This document shows positions 15,041 through 23,697 of a stretch of 30,507 bases of DNA, piece by piece; position 1 is the stretch's first letter, and every line of letters starts with the position of its first letter. Source of the DNA: BOG-908 sp964242035 (GTDB lineage Bacteria; Pseudomonadota; Alphaproteobacteria; Acetobacterales; Acetobacteraceae); the NCBI GenBank assembly GCA_964242035.1, contig CAXTCL010000017.1, forward strand, positions 1 through 30,507, read 5' to 3'. Both the position numbers and the translations under genes were made by a program. Under the pieces are notes generated by a model. The model saw only the letters and a list, made by a program, of their open reading frames with translations, did no database searches and had not been told where the DNA came from.

Positions 15041-17414
15041 CGACGCGGCGCGGCTGCGCGAGCGACGTGCGCTGGACGTGTTCGACGAGGCGCTGGGCTG
15101 GCCCGAGGCGGAACGTTCGGCGAGGCTGCGCACGACGCTCGCCGGTGACCCCGCCCTGATCGGCCTGGTGGAACGGCTGTTCGCCGCCCAGCAGGACGCT
15201 CACCTAATGCGAACCTGCCTGCCCGAACCAGGGGCGCGGTCGTCCCCCGAAGGCTTGCCGGAGCGCGTGGGCGCCTACCGGCTGGCCGGGGAGATCGGCC
15301 AGGGCGGCATGGGCAGCGTGCATCGCGCCGAGCGCGTCGAAGGCGGCTTCGCGCAGACCGTCGCCATCAAGCTGATACGCAGCGGGTTGTTCTCCCGCGC
15401 GGCGGCAGACCGGTTCGCACAGGAACGGGAAATCCTCGCGCGCCTGCACCATCCGCACGTGACACGGCTCTACGACGGCGGACTGACCGGCGACGGCCAG
15501 AGCTACATCGTGATGGAGCTGGTGGACGGGCTGCCCATCGACCAGCACGCCGCCCGGTCGGGCCTCGACCTACGCGCCCGGCTGGCACTGTTCTGCGACG
15601 TGTGCGACGCGGCCGGCTACGCACACCAGCAGGGCGTGGTGCATGCCGACATCAAGCCCAGCAACATCCTGGTCGATTCCACGCATGGCGTGAAACTGCT
15701 GGATTTCGGCATCTCCGCGCTTGCGGCCGTCGACCACCCGCAGGCGGCGGCCTGCACGGACGCCTATGCAAGCCCCCAGCAGCGCCACGGCGCCCGCCCC
15801 ACCCCGGCAGACGATGTGTTCGCGCTCGGCTGCCTGCTCGCGGCCCTGACGCAAGGCTGCGCCAGGCGCGCGGACGCGGCGGAACTGCGCGCGGTGATCG
15901 GCAAGGCGCGGGCGGCCGACGCACGCGACCGCTATACCTCGTGCGGGGCGCTCTCGGACGATGTGGGAAGGCTCTGCGCCTTCTTCCCCGTGCGCGCACG
16001 GCCCGCCACGCGCCGGCGCGGGCTGATGTTCTTCTGGCGCCGGCACCGGCTTGCCAGCTCGGCGGCCGTGGCAGCGGCGGCCGGCCTGGCCGCGTCCGTG
16101 ATCGTCGCCACCACGCTGGAGATACGTGCCGAGACCGCCCTTGCACGGGCCGATCAGCGCTTTGCCGAAGTGCGCGCGCTGTCGCGCTATCTGCTGGACG
16201 ACGTGACCGACCAGTTGCAGGCGTTCCCCGGCACATCGGCGCTGCGGCGCGACATCGCCACGCGCTCGCGCGCCTATCTGGAGAAACTGAGCAGGGTGCC
16301 CGGTGCCGCGCCGGACATCGGGCTGGAGGTGGCGAGGGGCTACACCAAGACGGGCCGCATCCTGGGCCTGCCGGACGTGCAGGGCATGGGCGACGACGAA
16401 GCGGCCAAGCAGGATCTGGGAAAGGCAGAGGCGTCGTTGCGCGCCTTGGCCGCCACCGCCGCGGGTATGCCCGCCGGTGCCGACACCGCCACCGCGATCG
16501 CCACCGCTTTGGCACAGACCTTGTGCGCGCGGGCCGCCATCGCGCGTACGGTGGACAACGATGCCGGCTTGTCCCGGCTCCTCTATGAGGAGGCGGCCCG
16601 ACTCACCGCGCCGAAGGGGCGGGCCTCGCCACCGGTGGAGCAGCGCCTGACGCAGGCGCGCGCGCTGATCGGAGTGGCCGAACTGCTCAACGACAGTGGC
16701 CGCCCCGCCGAGATGCTGGCTCCTCTCGATACGGCCGCAGCCGACCTGGGCGGCTTGCCGTCAGGGCCGGACCGCGTCGAGATGGCGCTCACCAAAGCCG
16801 CGCTGCTGAACCTGCGCGGGGACGCCGTCTATTACCTGGGCGATGTGGCGGGTTCGTTGACGCTGTACCAGCAGGCGGCTGCGAGCCTGGACGCCGCAAG
16901 GGGCAAGATGCCGGACATGCGCCTGCTGGAACGCAGCGCCTTTACCTCCTGGAACGTGGCCTCCGTGCTCGACGAATTGGGCCGCCACGAAGAGGGCCTT
17001 GCGGTGATCGACCGCGGCACGGCCGACGCCGAGATGATGCGCCTGTTCGAGAATAGCACCCGGGCGCGTCATGTGGTTGACGTGGTGCATACCCAGCGGG
17101 CGCAGGCGCTCGCGTCCGTGGGCCGGTTCGAGGATGCAATCGCGCAGGCCCGCGCCGAACTGGCCGATGTCCGCGCCACCGAGGCGGCCTCGCCTGGCAG
17201 CTTCGAAGCCGCCCGGGCAGTACCGGTCGTGCTGCGTCCGGTAGGCGAAGTCTATCTGGCTGCGGGACGGCAGGCAGATGCCTGCGCCGCCTTTACCGAA
17301 GCGCGCGATGCCTGGCGGCTTCTGGGCAGAAGGACGGGCATGATCGGCTTCGACACCACAACCGAGCTGCCGATACTCGAACGCGAGCTCAAGCAATGCC
17401 CTCACCAGAAGTGA
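15030..17414 (+). CDS. Transmembrane Ser/Thr protein kinase with periplasmic TPR-like C-terminal region
   Basis: A 794-residue Hanks-type kinase. Residues about 80-320 are the kinase domain: glycine loop GEIGQGGMGSV, catalytic lysine K114, HADIKPSN at 205-212 and DFG at 225-227. The catalytic loop has alanine where most kinases have arginine (HAD rather than HRD), making it a non-RD kinase, and the activation segment is short with YASPQQ instead of YMSPEQ. A membrane helix spans about 341-363. The remaining 430 residues are helical, TPR-like and probably periplasmic, suited to sensing a ligand or envelope state. The gene is coupled to the sigma factor gene through the tandem repeat, so the likely target is that sigma factor. 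Confidence 0.9.
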   Translation: MMRDDAARLRERRALDVFDEALGWPEAERSARLRTTLAGDPALIGLVERLFAAQQDAHLMRTCLPEPGARSSPEGLPERVGAYRLAGEIGQGGMGSVHRAERVEGGFAQTVAIKLIRSGLFSRAAADRFAQEREILARLHHPHVTRLYDGGLTGDGQSYIVMELVDGLPIDQHAARSGLDLRARLALFCDVCDAAGYAHQQGVVHADIKPSNILVDSTHGVKLLDFGISALAAVDHPQAAACTDAYASPQQRHGARPTPADDVFALGCLLAALTQGCARRADAAELRAVIGKARAADARDRYTSCGALSDDVGRLCAFFPVRARPATRRRGLMFFWRRHRLASSAAVAAAAGLAASVIVATTLEIRAETALARADQRFAEVRALSRYLLDDVTDQLQAFPGTSALRRDIATRSRAYLEKLSRVPGAAPDIGLEVARGYTKTGRILGLPDVQGMGDDEAAKQDLGKAEASLRALAATAAGMPAGADTATAIATALAQTLCARAAIARTVDNDAGLSRLLYEEAARLTAPKGRASPPVEQRLTQARALIGVAELLNDSGRPAEMLAPLDTAAADLGGLPSGPDRVEMALTKAALLNLRGDAVYYLGDVAGSLTLYQQAAASLDAARGKMPDMRLLERSAFTSWNVASVLDELGRHEEGLAVIDRGTADAEMMRLFENSTRARHVVDVVHTQRAQALASVGRFEDAIAQARAELADVRATEAASPGSFEAARAVPVVLRPVGEVYLAAGRQADACAAFTEARDAWRLLGRRTGMIGFDTTTELPILERELKQCPHQK

Positions 17415-17577
17415 GCCCTGGCTCTGCGCGGCCGGGATGCGCCACCGCGCTGGCCTTCGCCGTCCGGCACGCCGCGGCACAGGCCGTCCAGGACAATGCA
17501 GCGTGAGCAAGCGACCGATAGGGGCGTGAGCCGTCGCGACGCCCGGCTACGGCCCTGCTTGGCTACTGCAGGAAAGC

Positions 17578-17622
17578 TGGCGCACCCGGAAGGACTCGAA
17601 CCTCCAACCCCCAGATTCGTAG
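17578..17622 (-). other. 3' fragment of tRNA-Arg(ACG): prophage attachment site
   Basis: Read on the minus strand, these 45 bases give the anticodon loop (CTACGAA, anticodon ACG), the 3' side of the anticodon stem, a variable loop, a T arm with TTCGAGT loop and paired GGAGG/CCTTC stem, the acceptor strand and an encoded CCA. Similarity stops in the anticodon loop; the 5' half is missing, so this is not a functional gene. Tyrosine integrases commonly cross over in tRNA anticodon or T-loop regions and leave such a fragment at the far end of the element. The geometry puts the element to the right and the intact tRNA beyond the window. Confidence 0.8.
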
Positions 17623-17718
17623 GTGGATGGTTTTTTCATGATTTCAGCGGCCGGTTTCCAAATCGGGACGCATGAAAACGGTGATGTTCGACCTCCACTA
17701 GCCAATCGGAAACACGAA

Positions 17719-18021
17719 ATGTTTCAGGATACTAATAAGCAAAGTGCTGTTGTTTGCCACGTCGACGTTGCACAACAGCCGGCCCGGATCATTCGGGACC
17801 GTAGCTCACCGAAAAAGATTGCGGCGTTCGTCGCGGCCATTGACCGGGAAGCGAGGCAGTTGCGAGCCACGCACGCCACAGTCATATCGTCGTGTGCCTA
17901 CGTGCTGGCTCGGACTATAACTGCCGCTAAGCCTGACGATGCCGCCGCAATCCGGTCGGGCATCCTGGCGCTGATGGATGGGTTTGCGATGCAGGGGGCG
18001 CTGAACCGCCCAGAAAGCTAG
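17719..18021 (+). CDS. Hypothetical prophage-end protein
   Basis: A 100-residue protein I do not recognise, beginning at an ATG with GGAAAC a few bases upstream; an earlier ATG at 17623 would start at the attachment site and is less likely. It has a helical central part (KKIAAFVAAIDREARQLRATHA) and no signal peptide. It is the outermost gene of the prophage and is convergent with the SGNH hydrolase gene, a typical place for an accessory (moron) gene. Confidence 0.5.
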   Translation: MFQDTNKQSAVVCHVDVAQQPARIIRDRSSPKKIAAFVAAIDREARQLRATHATVISSCAYVLARTITAAKPDDAAAIRSGILALMDGFAMQGALNRPES

Positions 18022-18040
18022 AACCCGGCTAAAACGGGTT
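18022..18040. terminator. Possible bidirectional terminator hairpin
   Basis: AACCCG and CGGGTT pair around a seven-base loop between two converging genes whose stops are eight bases apart. The stem is short and lacks a good T tract, so the call is weak. Confidence 0.3.
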
Positions 18041-19255
18041 GATGAGATCGAACATCGTGTCGCCGTTCTTAGCATATCCTCCTGCGCTTGGATGGATGGG
18101 CGAGTTGATAGAATACATGCCGAGGGGGTTTTGCACCTCATACGAGCCCCAGAGGTCGAACATGTCAATAAACGGGTATCCGCCGCTTTGCGCCAGGCCC
18201 GATATCGCCTGCACGTAGGCTTGCTGATTGGCGTAAGGCGTCGAGGTGATTGCGATCGGCACCTCGGACACGTAGATCACCGAGGCCGTCACCGCGGCCG
18301 CCGTAGCAATAGCCTGCATGTTGGCGGTGAAAGAGCTGATCGTCGTTGGCGGCGAGGCGCCCTCGTCGTTGATCGTCAACCCGATGTCCACGATGTCCGG
18401 CGCGAGCTTGCCGATCATCGGTATCGGAGCGGCCGGCGAAGCTGAACTGTTCCAGCTGGTGCTGGTGCTCCCGACCCAGCCCAGCGCTTCGATCCGCAAC
18501 TCCGAAATCGTGCTGTTCCACGCTTCGAAGCCAAGAATGGAGCACGGCCCTCCGCTGCCCCAACCAACTTTCAGCGTATCGATGTTTGGAGCTGCACCCG
18601 AGGTCACAGTGACGCTCTGCACCGACAGAGAGCCGGTTTCGTTCACAGTAGTGGCGGTGCCTCCGTTTACTTGCAGAGTGCAGGTGCCGTTGGTCGACGC
18701 TGTTTCGTACCAGAACTTGAAGGTGTCGACCGGATAGATAGGAGTGTCGCTGATCGTGTTGGTGGTCGAGGTGGCCAGGCTCACGAAGTCGCCACCCACA
18801 GTCGGAGCCTGAACGACTGTTACGGTTCCAGTGTGCGTGATCCGAGGGTCGTCATATAGCGGGGCCACCATAGTGTTATTGCCGGCGAGCCCGAACACCG
18901 CGTTATCCTGCGCGGGCCACCCGGCAGCGCGCAGGCGCATCGTCAGGATGTGCGTGGGGCTTGTCGAATAGTAGTTCGCCGCGTTCCCGCCGACGATGTA
19001 GCCGTGCAAGGTGCTGTCGCCGATCCTGTCCCATTTGAGGCTCGCAGTTGTGGAGCCCGACCCCACGGCTGACCACAAGGCGGCGAGCTTCGCCCGGAGC
19101 GCGTTGGTGGTTTGTGTGGTGCTGTTTAGAAAGTAGGACGACGTGCCGGCGGCGGCGATGCTGGTCGACGCGGGCGCGGCCAGACTGTTGCCTGGAACGG
19201 CTTGGGAAGACGTGGCCAAGCAGAGGAAAGCAAGGCACAGGGCGAGCTTCTTCAT
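18029..19255 (-). CDS. Exported SGNH/GDSL-type hydrolase, prophage tail-associated
   Basis: A 408-residue protein with a clear Sec signal peptide (MKKLALCLAFLCLATSSQA). The SGNH signs are the nucleophile block RIGDSTLHG (S81), a later GLTINDEG block and a terminal histidine in SPIHPSAGGY (H388). Between blocks lies a beta-rich insert of about 120 residues (roughly 130-250) that could bind carbohydrate. Enzymes of this kind on phages deacetylate or trim surface polysaccharide. Its start overlaps the stop of the next upstream gene by one base (TGATG), so it ends a minus-strand operon. The signal peptide is odd for a virion protein and suggests an alternative role as a lysogenic-conversion enzyme. 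Confidence 0.72.
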   Translation of the reverse strand: MKKLALCLAFLCLATSSQAVPGNSLAAPASTSIAAAGTSSYFLNSTTQTTNALRAKLAALWSAVGSGSTTASLKWDRIGDSTLHGYIVGGNAANYYSTSPTHILTMRLRAAGWPAQDNAVFGLAGNNTMVAPLYDDPRITHTGTVTVVQAPTVGGDFVSLATSTTNTISDTPIYPVDTFKFWYETASTNGTCTLQVNGGTATTVNETGSLSVQSVTVTSGAAPNIDTLKVGWGSGGPCSILGFEAWNSTISELRIEALGWVGSTSTSWNSSASPAAPIPMIGKLAPDIVDIGLTINDEGASPPTTISSFTANMQAIATAAAVTASVIYVSEVPIAITSTPYANQQAYVQAISGLAQSGGYPFIDMFDLWGSYEVQNPLGMYSINSPIHPSAGGYAKNGDTMFDLINPF

Positions 19256-19863
19256 CAGATCAGGTTCCAGAAAGTGCCTGCCGCGCCGCCGGACAGTGCG
19301 ATGCCCGTGACGCCGAAGCTGAGTGTCTGAAAGGCAGCGCTGGCGGCGATGGGGACCGCCAGAGTGCTACCGTTGGCGAGCGTGAGAGTAAGGGTGCCGG
19401 CCGCCGTGCAGATGAACCCCAGGCCGCGCGCCGGGGTCGCTGGAGTGGCCGAGCCAGGGGTGAGTGCCACAACGCCCTGATAGGCCGCGCTGTTAGTGTC
19501 CGCGACTGACTGATTTGTTCCCTGTGGGAACTGCACGGTCCAGGGATTTGATGTAGAGCCACTGCCCTGTGTCACGGCCCCACCACCCGATCCACCTGTG
19601 CCGGACGCCTGGGGACAAGGCAGGGCCGATCCGCCCACACAAACATTGCCGTTCGCGTCAACGGGCACATACTTCTGATCCCCGAAGATGTCCGTCGTCA
19701 CAGCTCGATAGCTGGCATCCGGCCCATAGCCGATACCGACGCTGTAGCCTGGCGGCGTCAGGCCGAGATTGACAAACACCGGAGAGGCCGCCTGGGCAGG
19801 AAGTGTCGCCAGAGCTGATCCGAGCGTCGCCAGGATCGCGGCAATGTTCTTTGGCATGCGCAT
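19255..19863 (-). CDS. Exported hypothetical protein, prophage
   Basis: A 202-residue protein with a Sec signal peptide (KNIAAILATLGSALATLPAQA) and a low-complexity, glycine- and threonine-rich beta-type mature part. Its last 70 residues (TPGSATPATPARGLGF to the end) look like a small beta-sandwich of the sort found in phage fibre or decoration proteins. GGAG lies seven bases before the ATG. It is coupled to the SGNH hydrolase gene by a one-base overlap, so the two probably act together. Function not recognised. Confidence 0.65.
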   Translation of the reverse strand: MRMPKNIAAILATLGSALATLPAQAASPVFVNLGLTPPGYSVGIGYGPDASYRAVTTDIFGDQKYVPVDANGNVCVGGSALPCPQASGTGGSGGGAVTQGSGSTSNPWTVQFPQGTNQSVADTNSAAYQGVVALTPGSATPATPARGLGFICTAAGTLTLTLANGSTLAVPIAASAAFQTLSFGVTGIALSGGAAGTFWNLI

Positions 19864-19878
19864 GGCAATTCTCCAATG

Positions 19879-20373
19879 TCAGGAAGCGCCGGCGAGGGAA
19901 GCCGTGAGTGCGGTGCCGTCGCCGAGCTCGAGCGTCAGTATTGAGGTGGCCGCGTTGAAAGAGAGACCGGTGATACCGACGCCGCCGATGACCACGTCCG
20001 TGCCGAAGGTCGTGTTGGGCGAAATCGGCCGCACGCGGATCCACACGTCGCGCACCAGCTTCATGCCGCCCGCTGTGCTGAAGGTGTGGCGCACGCCGTA
20101 GTCCTGGACCGGCGTCTGCGTGACGCCGCCGGAGATGACGGACATGATGGTGGTGGCGGTGACCACGGGCGCCGCGAGGATCAGTCCAGGAGGGATCGAG
20201 GCAACAGTTACGCTCGAGGCGACGATCGAGTCGCCGTTGCACGCGGCGAGGAAGTTGGTGGCATCGAGCGTGAGGGGAAGCACGTCGCCGCTAGCCTTGT
20301 CTTGCCAGCGTTGCTCCTTGGGCGTGATTTCGCCCACGGGGAGATAAACGATCAACCCCGGCACCGCCGGCAT
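19879..20373 (-). CDS. Tail-associated beta protein, paralogue of the tailspike N-terminal module
   Basis: A 164-residue protein without a signal peptide. Its sequence aligns end to end with the first ~163 residues of the neighbouring tailspike: PGLIVYLP with PGLIAYLP, RWQDKASGD with RWQDKSAGD, then matching NFLAA/AFLAA, PISP and a terminal LGDGTALTASL block. The module is probably a virion-attachment or adaptor domain. GGGAG precedes the ATG. It is either a free-standing duplicate or a stub left when a second spike was lost. Confidence 0.72.
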   Translation of the reverse strand: MPAVPGLIVYLPVGEITPKEQRWQDKASGDVLPLTLDATNFLAACNGDSIVASSVTVASIPPGLILAAPVVTATTIMSVISGGVTQTPVQDYGVRHTFSTAGGMKLVRDVWIRVRPISPNTTFGTDVVIGGVGITGLSFNAATSILTLELGDGTALTASLAGAS

Positions 20374-20401
20374 GTTTACGCCGCTCCCTGGTGAGCGTGC
20401 A

Positions 20402-22660
20402 TCAGGTCGTCATCCTTGGAATAAACGCAGGCGCGTTGATGTTGCCGGGCGCCAGAAGGAGGTTGGCCGGCACCGCCGCGCTGGTGAACTGACCGTTAAT
20501 TGTCGTGCCCTGTGCTCCGGTACCCGTGCCGAAGTTGTTGCCCGCGAAATAAACGTTCTCTTTGCCGGTGACGACGATGTTACCGTCCTGAATGTTGCTA
20601 CCCGAAACCATAAGCTGACCGCCGGCAACAACGATCAGGCTACCGCCATTCGGCACGTCGCTGAGTGTGCAACTCGTCACCAGGCACGCCGCACTATTGT
20701 TAAGGCCGCGGCCTGTCTCGGCGACGTTCTGATAATAGGCAACGAAGGATCCGTTGCTGTAGCCGCCCTCAAAATTGGTTCCGGCGCTGTTCCCGTTTAC
20801 GCTCCGGCCGACGATTGTCATGTCGGAGCAGGCTACATTGCCGTCGGCGTTGCACACCCTCAGGGTGGCGCCGAGCGTGTCGGTTATGTAATAGTGTGTC
20901 TGCGCGCGAATGACGCCGGAAGAGAGGCACTGCGTTGCCCCGGCACTGTCCAACCACACGCCTATCCCCGTGCCTTGGCAGGCCTCGAATGCCAGTGTGG
21001 CAGGCGCAGCAGCAAAACTCGCGGGCGCGCAAGAAGGTAAATTCAGCACGAAGGTGCCAGACCGATTGCGCCATACAGCCGGGGCAGTAGCAGGCGTGGT
21101 CGGGCTATTGGTCGGATTATCGCCGAACCGGTTGAGGTTGCTATTCGTGCTCGATGGCGCCGGGTTGTTGAGGCCGGCCGCTTGCAAAACGATGGTTGCC
21201 ACGGCGCCATCGACTTGGCCCGTGATCGCGGGTCCGCCGGTGATTGTCAGGTCCGACCCGCTCACCCCATCCGAGGCGATCGTCACTGTCCATGCGTTAT
21301 CGGCAGCGCTGTTCGTAGTGGGCGCGAACGGATTGGAAAAGTGATGAAAGTTTTCGACGTTTCCGGCATCGTCCACATTTCTAAGTATCATCCCGATCCA
21401 GTTGTGCGAGCGTACGTCCCTGACGACAGGACGCACGCCCGCAGCAAGAGCATCGTTCTTGGCGTTCGCATGGATGTAGCCGATGTTGAACCCGTTCAGG
21501 GTCGAGTTTTCAATGCGCGGGTCGTTTCCCGTAGATGCAACTCCGACGCCGCCTGCAGGTGATTGCATCTGGTTGAAGATTAATTGCTGGGTGCAAACGC
21601 TGGTGATCTTCGTGCCGGCCAGGAGAGCGACAGGTAGGGAGCTGATGTTGAGATGCCGGACGCAGCAGCCGTCGCCCAGGGTGAGCGAACCCGACCGCAG
21701 GTTTGGGTTGCCAGTGGCAGGGGCCGCGCCAGGCGTAAGCAGCAGGCTGTAGGGCCGCGTCAGCAGCGGAGCAATCGACGTGCTGGCGTAAGACCACCCA
21801 ACATGGCCCGCATCGCCTTCCACGGTCATGCCAGACGGCAGCGATGGACCATTGGCAAACGGATAGGCGTTCGGCCCGATCAGGATCTTGCCGCCCAATC
21901 TTTTCAGGCTGGAAAGATCGGCCAGCAGCCGCTGCCATGCATTGTCGAATGTCGTCTCGACACCCGTGACGAGCGGATAGTTGTCAATATGCGGCACGCG
22001 GCCGATGATCGCGGGCATCGGCAGCAAGCCGGCGTTCGCGGCCGCCTTGAGGAGCTGTGCGGACACGTCGATCGGCGCCTTGGCCAATGCCGCGCTGATG
22101 TTCGGGCTGGTGACCGATGTCACGGCGACAGCAGCCGCCACGGCCGCCGTCGACACTGCCTGCATGAAGGTGCCGAGGGACACCTTCTGCGAGCTGCCGT
22201 CGGTCAAATTGAAGACCAGGGCGTCGTTGGCTGAGTCGAGGGTAATTTCCGAAACGCCGACACCGGTTGCTGTGACCAGGTTGTTGCCGAACGCCGCCTC
22301 GGGCGAGATCGGCTGGACATTCATGGAAACGCTTATGGTCAGCGTGGTCCCGCCGACGGTGCTGAAGGTCACCTCGACCGCATAGTCGGTGACCGGGTCG
22401 GTGCCGGCGCCGCCGCTGATCGGGACGGTGATAGCAGCCGCCGTGATCACGGGTGCGCCAAACACCAAGCCGGCCGGCACCGAGGCGAACGACACACTCG
22501 CCGGGGCGATCGTGTCGTTATTCAACGCCGCGAGGAAGGCCGAGACGTTCAGCGTGCAGGGGATGGTGTCGCCGGCGGACTTGTCCTGCCAGCGCAGCGG
22601 CGGCGCCGGTGCGGCGCCCGGTGCTGGCAGGTAGGCGATGAGGCCCGGGCTTGCCGTCAT
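20402..22660 (-). CDS. Phage tailspike/fibre protein with predicted beta-helix
   Basis: A 752-residue protein. Residues 1-163 form the module duplicated in the next gene, followed by an alanine-rich helical linker (about 165-215). From about residue 230 a right-handed beta-helix of the pectate-lyase/tailspike type is likely: LGGKILIGPNAYPF and LPSGMTVEGDAG are typical first rungs, and the rest is rich in regularly spaced N, G and short beta strands. Such spikes bind and often cleave host surface polysaccharide. No catalytic residues could be assigned. It lies downstream of a strong hairpin. Confidence 0.75.
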   Translation of the reverse strand: MTASPGLIAYLPAPGAAPAPPLRWQDKSAGDTIPCTLNVSAFLAALNNDTIAPASVSFASVPAGLVFGAPVITAAAITVPISGGAGTDPVTDYAVEVTFSTVGGTTLTISVSMNVQPISPEAAFGNNLVTATGVGVSEITLDSANDALVFNLTDGSSQKVSLGTFMQAVSTAAVAAAVAVTSVTSPNISAALAKAPIDVSAQLLKAAANAGLLPMPAIIGRVPHIDNYPLVTGVETTFDNAWQRLLADLSSLKRLGGKILIGPNAYPFANGPSLPSGMTVEGDAGHVGWSYASTSIAPLLTRPYSLLLTPGAAPATGNPNLRSGSLTLGDGCCVRHLNISSLPVALLAGTKITSVCTQQLIFNQMQSPAGGVGVASTGNDPRIENSTLNGFNIGYIHANAKNDALAAGVRPVVRDVRSHNWIGMILRNVDDAGNVENFHHFSNPFAPTTNSAADNAWTVTIASDGVSGSDLTITGGPAITGQVDGAVATIVLQAAGLNNPAPSSTNSNLNRFGDNPTNSPTTPATAPAVWRNRSGTFVLNLPSCAPASFAAAPATLAFEACQGTGIGVWLDSAGATQCLSSGVIRAQTHYYITDTLGATLRVCNADGNVACSDMTIVGRSVNGNSAGTNFEGGYSNGSFVAYYQNVAETGRGLNNSAACLVTSCTLSDVPNGGSLIVVAGGQLMVSGSNIQDGNIVVTGKENVYFAGNNFGTGTGAQGTTINGQFTSAAVPANLLLAPGNINAPAFIPRMTT

Positions 22661-22677
22661 GGCAGCACACGCACGGC

Positions 22678-22709
22678 AGCGCGCCCTGGCCAGGGGGCCA
22701 GGGCGCGCT
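22678..22709. promoter_or_regulatory. Perfect 14-bp GC-rich hairpin upstream of the tailspike gene
   Basis: The arms AGCGCGCCCTGGCC and GGCCAGGGCGCGCT surround a four-base loop. It sits between the lipoprotein stop and the tailspike start, 17 bases before that ATG in the sense direction. There is no T tract on the minus strand, so it may be a processing, attenuation or translation-control element rather than a simple terminator. Confidence 0.65.
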
Positions 22710-22744
22710 CAGTCTGGGTTGGGAAGCGATGCACCTAGCAGGCC

Positions 22745-23110
22745 TCAGCGGCCGGCAGGCGAGGCGGTGATCGGCGTGGGCGTGGGGACCGCCGGCGCCG
22801 GCTGGGTGGTGGCGACAGTGGTGGTGCCGGTATACACCGCGTTGATAGCGGCGCAGGCCAGCGTGCCCTGCTGGGCCACCACGTCGACGGTCGCGGCGCC
22901 ATTGCTGTTGGCGTTCTGGGCCACGGCGGCGCCGATCGGCACCAGCACGGTCGCTTTGGTCGCTGCCACGGTGCAGATGGCGTGCAGCTCGCCCGCTACC
23001 TTCGTTTCTCCGGAGGTAAAAGTGGTGAGTTGCTGGGGTGAGCAGGCGGAGAGCTGGCACGCGGCGAGGCCGAGCGCGGCCGCGAGGCCGAGCGAGCGGA
23101 TGAGCTTCAT
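22745..23110 (-). CDS. Small prophage lipoprotein, possible outer spanin-type lysis protein
   Basis: A 121-residue protein with a lipoprotein signal: a basic start (MKLIRSLG), a hydrophobic stretch and a lipobox LSAC with cysteine at about residue 23. The mature part has alanine-rich helices and ends in a proline-rich tail (PAPAVPTPTP). AAGGAA lies seven bases before the ATG. It is immediately downstream of the endolysin-like gene, where outer-membrane spanin lipoproteins are often found, but it is larger than typical ones and I see no matching inner-membrane partner here. Function inferred from position only. Confidence 0.6.
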   Translation of the reverse strand: MKLIRSLGLAAALGLAACQLSACSPQQLTTFTSGETKVAGELHAICTVAATKATVLVPIGAAVAQNANSNGAATVDVVAQQGTLACAAINAVYTGTTTVATTQPAPAVPTPTPITASPAGR

Positions 23111-23141
23111 GATAGGTTCCTTGGTTGGTGGCGCCTTGGCG

Positions 23142-23624
23142 TCAGGCGGCGGCTTTGACCGCGGACGACGCCGGCTCTTGGATCCCGGCCAGGAACAAGC
23201 CACGGCTCAGGATGATTTCGGGATAGGTGTGGCGGGAGCACTCCTCGGCGATGATGCCTGTCGCTATGGCGCGCGCGGTGCTCCAATTGGCCATGTGGAT
23301 TTGCGTGAACGGCGGCAAGTGCAGCCAGTCATCGACGAAATGCGCATAGTCGCCGGTGCGGTTCTCTTTCGGCGGCGCCCAGCGCGCGATCATCGCGTCG
23401 GCCGTGTGCAGGCCGTATTTCCTCTCGTAGGTCAGCAGGGTGACGACGATTGCGCGTATGCCCCATTCCGGTGCCTGGAACGTGATGAATTCCGGGTCCG
23501 GCTGCAGCAGGGTGACGCCGCGCCACGGCAGCGCCACGTGGCGCAGGATGGAGCCTGCGGGGCGACGGATGTTGCCGGGATTGTTGTTGCGCACGCCGCG
23601 CGGAACCGCGATCTGCTCGGCCAT
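23142..23624 (-). CDS. Endolysin-like peptidoglycan hydrolase (RNNNPGNI type)
   Basis: A 160-residue protein beginning with RGVRNNNPGNIRRP, the hallmark of a phage structural lysin and endolysin group related to lytic transglycosylases. WGIRAIVVTLLTYERKYG and the segment up to YAHFVDDWLHL also fit. The protein has no signal peptide, so it would need a holin or reach the wall on the virion. The start is supported by AAAGGAG six bases upstream. Neighbours (a lipoprotein on one side, small membrane proteins on the other) make this the lysis region. Confidence 0.72.
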   Translation of the reverse strand: MAEQIAVPRGVRNNNPGNIRRPAGSILRHVALPWRGVTLLQPDPEFITFQAPEWGIRAIVVTLLTYERKYGLHTADAMIARWAPPKENRTGDYAHFVDDWLHLPPFTQIHMANWSTARAIATGIIAEECSRHTYPEIILSRGLFLAGIQEPASSAVKAAA

Positions 23625-23697
23625 GGGACGCTCCTTTGGAAATAAACAAACAGCCGCAGCCTCGGGACACCGGACAGGCGCTTTGTTCGATTGCGGC

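Noticed and set aside
17578..17660. A complete tRNA gene
   Set aside because: The sequence beyond the anticodon loop cannot form the 5' half of the anticodon stem, D arm or acceptor stem.
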